A DNA stretch of 6,591 bases from Gallionellaceae bacterium (GCA_031277195.1 JAITMU010000039.1:1-6591), one strand, 5' to 3'. Shown: positions 1 through 6,354, counted from the stretch's first letter. Notes: a model not told the origin generated them from the letters alone. Program-made: numbers and translations.

Positions 1-1670
1 CCCGCGCCTGCCGCCAGTTTCTTCACATCGGCGTAGCTGAAGTTGCCAGTATACGGCGATTGCCGCAAAAGCTGACCGAAAGCGGCAACGGCGCTGGCGA
101 AACGCAAATCATTGGACGGCGCGACACGCGCCAGTTCACCGGCGGCATTGGGTTTGGCGATGGCTTGCGACAACTCGGTGGACTGGCTGCCTTCCGGCTG
201 CTTGTAGCGGATGCGCAGGAAGCCCAGTTCGGCGTTCTTGCCATTCGCGGCGGGTGCGGCGGCAGTAGCGCCATAGCGCCGTTCACCATGCAGCGTGGCC
301 GCGCCGACCGGCGTCAGTTCATAGAGCGCGGTGACAGTCTTGCCGGCGCCGACATCGCCCGCGTCCACCTTGTCGTTCTTGAAATCTTCCTCGCGCAGCA
401 CGCGCTTTTCGTAGCCGATCAAGCGCCATTCGGCAATCTGGGCCGGGTTGAATTCGAGTTGTATCTTCACATCCTTGGCGACGGTGTTGAAGGTCGATGA
501 CATCTCCTCGACCAGCACCCGGTGCGCTTCGCTCAGTGAATCAATGTAGCTGTAATTGCCGTTACCGACATCGGCCAGTTCCTGCATCATCGCGTCCTGA
601 TAATTGCCCTGGCCGAAGCCGAGCGTGGTCAGCGAAATACCGCTTTCGCGCTCGCGTTCTATCATGCTCTTGAGTTGCTTGATGTCGCTGACGCCGACAT
701 TGAAATCGCCATCGGTGGCGAGCAGGATGCGGTTGATGCCGTCCTTGATGTAAGCGGCCCGCGCCTGGGCATAGGCCAGTTTCAGGGCGGATTCGCCAGC
801 GGTCGAGCCGCCTGCCTGCAAACGGGCGATGGCGGCCTGAATCTTCTCCTTCTGGTCGCCAGCGGTGGCGGGCAGTTCGACGGCGGTGCGTCCGGCATAG
901 ACCACCAGCGCCACGCGATCCTGCGGCCGCAGTTGCGCCGTCAGCATCTTCAGCGAGGATTGCACCAGCGGCAGCTTGTCCGGCGAATTCATCGAGCCGG
1001 AGACATCGACGAGAAACACCAGATTGGCGGGCGGCATGGCGGCGGCCTGAACATCGACGGCCTTGACGCCGACGCGCAGCAACAGGTGATCGGGATTCCA
1101 CGGCGCGGCGGCGACTTCGGTCTGCACGGCGAAGGGGTGACCGGCCAGCGGCTGGGCGTCGCTGTAGCGGAAGTAATTGATCATTTCTTCGACACGCACC
1201 GCGTCTCTCGGCGGCAACTGGCCCTGATTGAGAAAGCGGCGGACATTGCTGTAGCTGCCGGTATCGACGTCGAGGCTGATGGTGGACAACGCCTCGGCGC
1301 TGGTGAGTTTGACCGGATTGTCGCCATAGCTCTGGTACTTTTCGGTGTTTTCCGGCAGGAGCTGGTAATCCGGCACATAAATAGAGCCAGGCGCGGGCGG
1401 CGGCATGCGGGCGGCATAATCCTCCATGAGCGGCGCCCCCTGCACGAGCACGTCAGCCTGCGCCGGAGCGGCTTTCTGCTCCGGCTCGGGGATTCCGGCT
1501 GCCTCGATCGGCGGCGGCGATACCGGCGCGACGACCGTACGATCCGAAGGTTGTTGGGTAGTCGCGTTGGCGGACGGTGACGTCTGCTCGGTCTGGGTGG
1601 TGCAGGCAACCAGCAGCAGGCCAAGAGCCAGCGCGCCGCAGCGCAATGATGTGGTGAAAGCAAATTTCAT
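1..1670 (-). CDS. yfbK: YfbK-like von Willebrand factor A lipoprotein (C-terminus cut by window edge)
   Basis: The frame stays open from ATG 1670 to the window edge, giving 556 codons. The N-terminus is a lipoprotein signal: a basic start, a hydrophobic run, then lipobox LVAC with Cys23 as the probable lipidated residue. Thr24 follows instead of Asp, which predicts outer-membrane sorting. Residues 24-100 are a Pro/Ala/Gln-rich linker. Residues about 108-175 match the N-terminal domain of YfbK-type proteins (ISLDVDTGSYSNVRRFL, then VEEMINYF). The vWA domain spans about 215-385, with MIDAS residues in DVSGS (Asp222, Ser224, Ser226), Thr290 and Asp320 in ATDGD. The region from about 395 matches the DUF3520-type C-terminal domain. 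E. coli YfbK is about 575 residues, so probably only a few tens are missing. The start is supported by a good Shine-Dalgarno. The gene lies 97 bases after gph and may be in a separate unit. The family has no settled role; metal-dependent protein binding at the periplasmic face is inference. Confidence 0.9.
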   Translation of the reverse strand, partial: MKFAFTTSLRCGALALGLLLVACTTQTEQTSPSANATTQQPSDRTVVAPVSPPPIEAAGIPEPEQKAAPAQADVLVQGAPLMEDYAARMPPPAPGSIYVPDYQLLPENTEKYQSYGDNPVKLTSAEALSTISLDVDTGSYSNVRRFLNQGQLPPRDAVRVEEMINYFRYSDAQPLAGHPFAVQTEVAAAPWNPDHLLLRVGVKAVDVQAAAMPPANLVFLVDVSGSMNSPDKLPLVQSSLKMLTAQLRPQDRVALVVYAGRTAVELPATAGDQKEKIQAAIARLQAGGSTAGESALKLAYAQARAAYIKDGINRILLATDGDFNVGVSDIKQLKSMIERERESGISLTTLGFGQGNYQDAMMQELADVGNGNYSYIDSLSEAHRVLVEEMSSTFNTVAKDVKIQLEFNPAQIAEWRLIGYEKRVLREEDFKNDKVDAGDVGAGKTVTALYELTPVGAATLHGERRYGATAAAPAANGKNAELGFLRIRYKQPEGSQSTELSQAIAKPNAAGELARVAPSNDLRFASAVAAFGQLLRQSPYTGNFSYADVKKLAAGA

Positions 1671-1675
1671 GACGG

Positions 1676-1681
1676 TCTCCT
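1676..1681 (-). promoter_or_regulatory. Ribosome binding site of the yfbK-like gene
   Basis: The minus strand reads AGGAGA five bases before the ATG at 1670. This close match to the anti-Shine-Dalgarno complement fixes the start that gives the lipoprotein signal peptide. The preceding genes gph and ubiG lack such a site, which fits this gene being translated independently of them. Confidence 0.7.
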
Positions 1682-1767
1682 GAAGACAAAAAGGGCTTGC
1701 CTCCGGTTAAACGTCACGGCCCGGCGAAACGGGTTAGCGATGATGAAAAAATTTTATGGATGCGCCA

Positions 1768-2445
1768 TCAAACGGCGCTCGATGGCTCGCTCAAGCCCAA
1801 AATACGCAGCAACTGATGCGGCGCGGCTATCATGAAATCAGCCTGCCAGCTTTCCGGCGCATCGTCCTCGCCCAGATATCCCCAGCACGCCACCATGGTC
1901 TGCATGCCTGCCGCCCTGCCCGCGAGGATGTCGCGTTCGGCATCGCCCACATACAGGCACGATTCCGGGCGGCACCGCGCCTGTTCACAGGCAAGCAGCA
2001 AGGTATCGGGATACGGTTTGGCACGTTCCGCATCGTCTCCGCTCACGATGCAGGCCGCCGCGTCTGCGAGATTCAATGCCTGCATGAGTCGAATCGTGAA
2101 ACGGGCGGGTTTGTTGGTGACCACGCCCCACTGCACTCCGGCGTTTTGCAACGCATTCAGCACTTCGTCCATGCCGGGAAACAGTTGCGGCGCGTGCGTG
2201 AAAACTTGATCGTACAAGCCGAGATATTCATCGCGCATCGCGGGAAAAGTGGCGTCTTCCGGCGTGAGACTGAAACCTATGCCAAGCAATCCGCGCGAGC
2301 CGTGCGAGGCATGAGGCCGGATGATTTCCTGCGGCAGCGGCGGCAATCCGTGCCGTTCGCGCTGCATGTTGAGCGCAAGCGCGAGATCGGGCGCGGTATC
2401 GGCCAGCGTGCCGTCGAGATCGAACAGCACGGTAGTAATCGTCAT
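1768..2445 (-). CDS. gph: HAD-superfamily phosphatase, phosphoglycolate phosphatase / MupP family
   Basis: This is a 225-residue HAD subfamily IA phosphatase, which hydrolyses a small phosphorylated metabolite in the cytoplasm. All four HAD motifs are present: motif I DLDGT with nucleophile Asp9 and acid/base Asp11; motif II VVTN with Thr110; Lys143 in AKPYPD; motif IV GDAERD with Asp168 and Asp172 for Mg2+. The helical cap lies between motifs I and II, roughly residues 16-85. The ATG at 2445 overlaps the ubiG stop as ATGA. The frame continues upstream to 2565, but that stretch lies inside ubiG and does not resemble the family. There is no clear Shine-Dalgarno, so translation probably depends on ribosomes finishing ubiG. 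By family the product could be Gph, removing 2-phosphoglycolate. In pseudomonads, however, the paralogue directly after ubiG is MupP, the N-acetylmuramate-6-phosphate phosphatase of cell-wall recycling. Family assignment is firm; substrate is not. Confidence 0.93.
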   Translation of the reverse strand: MTITTVLFDLDGTLADTAPDLALALNMQRERHGLPPLPQEIIRPHASHGSRGLLGIGFSLTPEDATFPAMRDEYLGLYDQVFTHAPQLFPGMDEVLNALQNAGVQWGVVTNKPARFTIRLMQALNLADAAACIVSGDDAERAKPYPDTLLLACEQARCRPESCLYVGDAERDILAGRAAGMQTMVACWGYLGEDDAPESWQADFMIAAPHQLLRILGLSEPSSAV

Positions 2446-3161
2446 TTCGTGGCGTGCAGAATGTAGTTGACGGAAACGTCGCCGACCAGCGCATAATTTT
2501 TGGTCAGCGGGTTGTAGTTCATGCCGGTCATTCCGGCGACATCCAGCCCGGCTGCGCGGCACCATGCAGACAACTCCGAAGGCTTGATGAATTTGGCGTA
2601 ATCGTGCGTTCCTCTGGGCAGCAGATTAAGCACATATTCCGCGCCGACCACGGCGTACAGATACGACTTGGGATTGCGGTTGAGCGTAGAGAAAAATATC
2701 TTGCCACCGGGTTTGACCAGCTTGGCGCATGCGCCGATGATCGCTGCCGGATCGGGCACGTGCTCCAGCATTTCCATGCAGGTCACGATCTCGTAACTTT
2801 CGGGCTGCTCTGCCGCGAGCGCCTCGACCGACACGAGACGATAATCCACCGTGACGCCGCTTTCCAGTTTGTGCAATTGCGCCACATTGAGCGCCTTTTC
2901 GCCGAGATCTATGCCGGTCACGAGCGCGCCGCGCTGCGCCATGGATTCGGAAAGTATGCCTCCGCCGCAACCTACGTCGAGCACTTTTTTGCCGCGCAAT
3001 CCCGCGATGCCGTCAATGTAGTTGAGCCGCAGCGGATTGATTTCGTGCAGCGGTTTGAATTCGCTCTCGGGATCCCACCAGCGATGCGCGAGCGATGCGA
3101 ATTTCTGCAATTCCGCCTGATCTGCGTTCACTTGGTCTGCGCTTATCTGATCTGCATTCAT
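2442..3161 (-). CDS. ubiG: Ubiquinone biosynthesis O-methyltransferase UbiG
   Basis: This 239-residue protein (E. coli UbiG has 240) performs both SAM-dependent O-methylations of ubiquinone synthesis. Residues 22-50 carry the family signature RWWDPESEFKPLHEINPLRL. The SAM site includes LDVGCGGG (61-68), Asp85 in VTGIDLG, and MEMLEHVPDP (129-138). Residues about 161-193 (NRNPKSYLYAVVGAEYVLNL onward to HDYAKFIKPSEL) cover the segment linked to membrane association in E. coli UbiG. The start at 3161 overlaps the mtaD stop as ATGA, and no strong Shine-Dalgarno is visible, so translational coupling is likely. A longer frame reaches 3254 but lies inside mtaD and does not look like UbiG. The first 15 residues contain three imperfect copies of an xADQ unit that lengthen the N-terminus relative to a typical UbiG. 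Each turnover releases S-adenosylhomocysteine, the likely substrate of the upstream gene product. Confidence 0.97.
   Translation of the reverse strand: MNADQISADQVNADQAELQKFASLAHRWWDPESEFKPLHEINPLRLNYIDGIAGLRGKKVLDVGCGGGILSESMAQRGALVTGIDLGEKALNVAQLHKLESGVTVDYRLVSVEALAAEQPESYEIVTCMEMLEHVPDPAAIIGACAKLVKPGGKIFFSTLNRNPKSYLYAVVGAEYVLNLLPRGTHDYAKFIKPSELSAWCRAAGLDVAGMTGMNYNPLTKNYALVGDVSVNYILHATK
3114..3158 (-). repeat. Three imperfect 15-base tandem repeats at the 5' end of ubiG
   Basis: Directly after the ubiG ATG the minus strand carries three in-frame 15-base units, each with a GCAGAYCAR core. They encode NADQI, SADQV and NADQA. The units differ at several positions, so this is an old or drifted duplication. 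It does not disturb the frame or the conserved part of UbiG. Confidence 0.6.
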
Positions 3162-4495
3162 GGATGAAACTGTTTCAGTCTGCCCTGCCATTGCGCCGCG
3201 ATCTCCTTGAGTTCGTCCGTGTTGATATGGGTATGGAGCCCCCGCTCGTAACATGATTCACCCGCGACCCAGGCATGCGTCACCTGCTCGCGTCCGGCCA
3301 CATAGACGAGATGGGAAACCGGGTCGTAACAGGGTTGCATTTCAATCGCGGAAAAATCCACGGCAACCAGATCCGCCCATTTTCCCGGCTCCAGCGAACC
3401 GATATTATCGTCCATCCCCAGCGCGCGCGCACCATTGATCGTCGCCATTTCCAGCACCTGTCGCGCGGAAAGCGCCGCTGCATTGCCCGCAGATTTCGCC
3501 AGCAACGCCGCAAGCCGCATTTCGGAAAACATATCGAGACGATTGTTGCTGGCCGCGCCATCCGTTCCCAGCGCAATATTGACGCCCGCCTCCTTCATGC
3601 ACGCAACCGGCGCGATGCCGTTGCCGAGCTTGAGATCGGAGCCGGGGCAATGCACCACATGCGCGCCCTGCTTCGCAAAAATGTCAATTTCGATTGCCGT
3701 CATGTGCGTGCAATTTGCCGCGAGCAGATTGGGGCCGATTAAACCCAACTCGTTCAGGCGCATGCATGGGCGCACCCCGAACTGCGTTTCGCTGTGCGTA
3801 ATTTCATCCATTGTTTCGTGCAGATGCAGATGAATGTTGACGTTCAACTGATCCGCGTAAGTCAGGATTTTGGCAAGCACCTTGTCGCTCACGCTGTATG
3901 GCGAGTGCGGCGCAAGACATGTGGTAATGCGCTCATGGTCGCGCAACTCGTCGCGCGCGGCAAAACCCTTGTTCAGATAATCATCGGCATTGGCCGCATA
4001 AGGCGTTGGAAAATCGAGAACGACCATGCCGAGCGAAGCGCGCATCCCCGATTGCAACACGGCCTCCGCAGCAGCCTGCGGAAAAAAATACATGTCGTTG
4101 AAACAGGTCACGCCACCCTTGAGCATTTCGGCGCAGGCAAGCAAGGTGCCGTCGCGCACAAAATGTTCCGACACCATCTGCTGCTCCATCGGCCAGATGT
4201 GCTCACGCAGCCAGGTGATCGCCGAACGATCTTCCGCAATGCCACGCATCAAGTTCATCGCAGCATGGGTGTGCGCGTTGATCAGCCCCGGAATCAGCAC
4301 ATGATGCGGCAGACAGACGGTTTCCAGCGGCTGGTAGCGTTGCCGCGCCTCTGCGCTGGGAAGCAAATCGCGGATGCGTCCCTCGTCCACGATCAGCGTG
4401 GCATATTCATGCACAACGCCATCCGGCGTGACGGGAATAATCCAGCGCGCTTCGACCGCCAGTTGCGGACACGCGTTATATTGACTGTTTTCCAT
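3158..4495 (-). CDS. mtaD: 5-methylthioadenosine / S-adenosylhomocysteine deaminase (TRZ/ATZ amidohydrolase)
   Basis: This 445-residue cytoplasmic metal-dependent amidohydrolase belongs to the MtaD / TRZ-ATZ group, which deaminates S-adenosylhomocysteine and methylthioadenosine to their inosyl forms. Visible active-site elements are HxH in NAHTHAAM (His75, His77), APHSPYSVS (His197, likely substrate contact), HLHLHET (His224 as metal ligand and Glu227 three residues on), CTH (His264) and GTDGAASNN (metal ligand Asp312). The small beta-domain typical of these enzymes is formed by about residues 10-66 and 375-415, with LIPGLINAHTH and LEPGKWADLV marking the joins. The ATG at 4495 is the first in-frame start after an in-frame TAA and begins at the family's usual position. 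No good Shine-Dalgarno precedes it. It lies 54 bases after the TPR gene and overlaps ubiG by four bases. Related family members act on guanine, cytosine or triazines; the neighbouring ubiG favours SAH/MTA, which is partly inference. Confidence 0.92.
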   Translation of the reverse strand: MENSQYNACPQLAVEARWIIPVTPDGVVHEYATLIVDEGRIRDLLPSAEARQRYQPLETVCLPHHVLIPGLINAHTHAAMNLMRGIAEDRSAITWLREHIWPMEQQMVSEHFVRDGTLLACAEMLKGGVTCFNDMYFFPQAAAEAVLQSGMRASLGMVVLDFPTPYAANADDYLNKGFAARDELRDHERITTCLAPHSPYSVSDKVLAKILTYADQLNVNIHLHLHETMDEITHSETQFGVRPCMRLNELGLIGPNLLAANCTHMTAIEIDIFAKQGAHVVHCPGSDLKLGNGIAPVACMKEAGVNIALGTDGAASNNRLDMFSEMRLAALLAKSAGNAAALSARQVLEMATINGARALGMDDNIGSLEPGKWADLVAVDFSAIEMQPCYDPVSHLVYVAGREQVTHAWVAGESCYERGLHTHINTDELKEIAAQWQGRLKQFHP

Positions 4496-4549
4496 AGGCG
4501 CAACCCATAAGAATTCCGGAGTACAAAAACCTCTCGAATGTTAACTGAT

Positions 4550-6154
4550 TTATGGGGTTTGAACCGGTTTGATATCGAAAGCGATGCAGATACGCTCCTC
4601 GTCCGATTTGAAGGGAATGGTGCGGTGAAACAACGAGGACGGGAACAGCACGATATCGCCGACATCGGGCAGGATGAAACTCTCGGGGAAATTGTCGTGC
4701 TTGCGCGGATAATCATCGCCGTGCGTACCGTAGGCAAAGCTGCCCGCATCGCCATCCGCCTGTTTGGGCATCTGCAGATAGACCGCGCCGCTGATCCAGC
4801 CTTCTTCATGAATATGCCCGTCCAGATGCCCACCCTGGCGCATTTTCACATACCAGGAACTGCTGAACTCCACATTCCCGGGAAAGGATTTGATCAATTC
4901 ACACTGCGCGCCGCTGAATTTCCGGCAATATTTGGCTGCTTCATCGCGCACGAGTTGCGCGAGCTTGCGGAAGGATTCCTCCGGGCGCTTGAACAGATTA
5001 CCGGCGGACTGGATGCCGTTGTGCAGCCGCCCTTGCTTGCGCTCGGCGATCTCGGCGTGTTCGATATCACGCAGCAGTTCCTGCAACAACGCGCTGTTTT
5101 CTCCGGCCAATTCCGGGATGCTGTTGCGATAGACGAACTCCATTCCGTCCGGACAGAAATTATAGGGGTCGGGCTCGCCGAAATTGGTCGCGTAATGCGT
5201 GGACAGCGTGGCGAGAAAAGGCAAATTGTGTCTGCCCTGCAACAGGGATTGCAATTGCGCGCGAAACGCGTCGAATTTTTCCGTCTTGTAGAGACAGTAC
5301 AAGACGCGCTCGCGCCAGTCGTAGAGTTGTGATTTTTCGAAGAAGGGAATCGCTTCGTCCAGCTTGCCGGCATCGAACAGAAACTGCGCCCAGTTGAAAT
5401 TCGTGAGCGCGTTGTCCGGCGCGATCGCAAGCGCCGCGCGGAAGCAGGCCACGGCTTCTTCCATGCTGCCCTGGTCACGCAACGCCTCGCCGAGATTGTT
5501 GTGCGCCTCCACATAATCCGGCTGCATCGCAAGCGCCTGCCGGTAGCTCGTGATCGCTTCGTCCAACCGCCCCTGATCGCGCAACGCGGTCGCAAGATTG
5601 AAGTGGCTGCGCGCGTCGGCGTGGATCGCAAGCGCGCGACGGTAACTCGCCTCGGCCTCTTCCAGCATGCCCTGCTTTTGCAGCACCGTACCCAGATTGC
5701 CGTGCGCTTCAAAGAAACCCGGCTCCAGCGTCAGCGCCTTGCGCAAGCTCGCGGCCGCTTCGTCCAGCCGCCCGCGCTCCTGCAGCGCCGTGCCCAGATT
5801 GAAATGCACCACGGCGAGATCAGGCTTGAGCGCAGCGGCGCGCTTGTAGCTTGCGATGGCGTCGTCGTAACGCCCCAGATTGCTGAGCGCGACGCCGAGA
5901 TTGAAATGCAGTTCAGCAATCCGCGGGCTGAGAGCAAGCGCCTTGCGGTAGCAACTTGCGGCTTCCTCGAATTTGCGCTGTCCCTCCAGCGCCATCCCGA
6001 GCACGTTGTAGATGATGAGCGCGTTGGGCCAGGATTTAAGCATGGCCTTGGCCGTCATTTCCGCCTGAGGCAACTGCCCCGCATGGTAAAGATTAAGCAG
6101 ACCCTGCACTTCCATCTGACTGGGTTCACGCGTTTGCTGCTGTCTGTGTTTCAT
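4550..6154 (-). CDS. TPR-repeat protein with C-terminal putative 2OG-Fe(II) oxygenase domain
   Basis: The 534-residue product has no signal peptide or membrane segment and looks cytoplasmic. Residues about 14-275 form roughly eight TPR repeats; typical units read HFNLGxAL...G(R/K)xDEAxxSYR(K/Q)AL...P. Conserved leucines at 52, 86, 120, 154, 187, 221 give 34-residue spacing except for one 33-residue unit. Residues about 415-530 resemble the putative 2-oxoglutarate/Fe(II) oxygenase domain often found after TPRs. Visible are SSSWYVKM, a His-rich strand GGHLDGHIHEEGWISG (His443, Asp445, His447, His449), then GDIVLFPSSLFHRTIPF with His510, and Arg521 in ERICIAFDI as the likely 2-oxoglutarate anchor. 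Which of the clustered residues bind iron is unclear; His447/His449 sit where the family usually has HxH. Residues 276-415 are a helical linker. The start has a good Shine-Dalgarno (AGGGAG). The substrate is unknown; hydroxylation of a TPR-bound protein partner is inference. Confidence 0.9.
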   Translation of the reverse strand: MKHRQQQTREPSQMEVQGLLNLYHAGQLPQAEMTAKAMLKSWPNALIIYNVLGMALEGQRKFEEAASCYRKALALSPRIAELHFNLGVALSNLGRYDDAIASYKRAAALKPDLAVVHFNLGTALQERGRLDEAAASLRKALTLEPGFFEAHGNLGTVLQKQGMLEEAEASYRRALAIHADARSHFNLATALRDQGRLDEAITSYRQALAMQPDYVEAHNNLGEALRDQGSMEEAVACFRAALAIAPDNALTNFNWAQFLFDAGKLDEAIPFFEKSQLYDWRERVLYCLYKTEKFDAFRAQLQSLLQGRHNLPFLATLSTHYATNFGEPDPYNFCPDGMEFVYRNSIPELAGENSALLQELLRDIEHAEIAERKQGRLHNGIQSAGNLFKRPEESFRKLAQLVRDEAAKYCRKFSGAQCELIKSFPGNVEFSSSWYVKMRQGGHLDGHIHEEGWISGAVYLQMPKQADGDAGSFAYGTHGDDYPRKHDNFPESFILPDVGDIVLFPSSLFHRTIPFKSDEERICIAFDIKPVQTP

Positions 6155-6160
6155 CTACCG

Positions 6161-6166
6161 CTCCCT
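6161..6166 (-). promoter_or_regulatory. Ribosome binding site of the TPR-oxygenase gene
   Basis: The minus strand reads AGGGAG six bases before the ATG at 6154. This supports the chosen start, whose next residues MKHRQQQ are polar and show no export signal. Confidence 0.6.
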
Positions 6167-6196
6167 GAGTGATGCCACTGCCCGCCGCACCTTGCA

Positions 6197-6237
6197 CCCC
6201 TCGCCCCTCGTGGGAGAGGGGTTGGGGGAGAGGGGGG
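6197..6237. repeat. G-rich intergenic repeat with G-quadruplex pattern
   Basis: The plus strand has two CCCCTCG copies in tandem (6197-6203, 6204-6210), then GGGAGAGGGG (6212-6221) and a second copy of it (6226-6235). CCCCTC can pair with GAGGGG, so a short stem-loop is possible. Separately, 6212-6237 contains four G-tracts of 3, 4, 5 and 6 bases with loops AGA, TT and AGA, which fits the canonical intramolecular G-quadruplex pattern. The G-rich strand is the template for the downstream TPR gene. From memory, similar CCCTCTCCC / GGGAGAGGG elements are dispersed in many proteobacterial intergenic regions. A role is not shown. Confidence 0.55.
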
Positions 6238-6259
6238 CAGGAATTTGATTTTACCGCAC

Positions 6260-6301
6260 CCTGTCTCCTGTAACCTGCCCCCTGTAACCTGAACCCTGCG
6301 T
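6260..6301. repeat. Six-unit heptamer tandem array (CCTGNNN)
   Basis: Six consecutive 7-base units each begin with CCTG, in perfect phase, with variable last three bases. Units two and four are identical (CCTGTAA); the others end in TCT, CCC, AAC and CGT. The array lies between the ompA terminator and the G-rich repeat, upstream of the TPR gene. It resembles short tandemly repeated heptamers known from some bacterial intergenic regions. No protein is encoded by it that I can support. Confidence 0.65.
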
Positions 6302-6304
6302 CAT

Positions 6305-6332
6305 AAAAAAGCCCCGACAAGTCGGGGCTTTT
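6305..6332 (-). terminator. Intrinsic terminator of ompA
   Basis: The arms AAAAGCCCCGAC (6307-6318) and GTCGGGGCTTTT (6321-6332) are perfect inverted repeats of 12 bases around a two-base centre; in RNA the usable loop would be slightly larger. On the minus strand the GC-rich stem is followed by a six-T run (6310-6305). It begins 22 bases after the ompA stop, the normal place for its terminator. On the plus strand the T run is only four bases, so activity there would be weaker. Confidence 0.92.
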
Positions 6333-6354
6333 GAGGGATTGAACCAAGCGCTGC

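Noticed and set aside
675..1580. A 301-codon open frame on the plus strand opposite the vWA gene
   Set aside because: It lies entirely antisense to a gene with recognisable domains and shows only Gly/Arg/Asp-rich sequence without a known motif. It is a codon-bias shadow.
1746..1769. Possible terminator between gph and the vWA gene
   Set aside because: On the minus strand a four-base stem (GATG/CATC) is followed by CATAAAA before the T run. The stem is too short and too far from the T run to support an intrinsic terminator.
2446..2565. Upstream extension of gph by 40 codons to an earlier ATG
   Set aside because: The extension lies inside ubiG in another frame and has no family similarity. 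The HAD motif I normally begins within about ten residues of the start, as it does from 2445.
4496..4549. Promoter for mtaD in the 54-base gap
   Set aside because: TTAACA occurs on the minus strand, but no acceptable -10 hexamer lies at the right distance. The gap may simply be intra-operonic.
4538..5332. A 264-codon plus-strand frame opposite the oxygenase half of the TPR gene
   Set aside because: It is antisense to conserved domain sequence, with no recognisable family and no ribosome site of note. It is treated as a shadow.
6248..6253. TAAAAT on the minus strand as a -10 box for the TPR gene
   Set aside because: The best upstream hexamers (TTACAG, GTTACA) give spacers of only 14-15 bases and match poorly, so a promoter call is not supported.
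6197..6301. CRISPR-like array
   Set aside because: The repeats are 7-10 bases and there are no unique spacers of regular length. It is a short tandem array beside a G-rich repeat.
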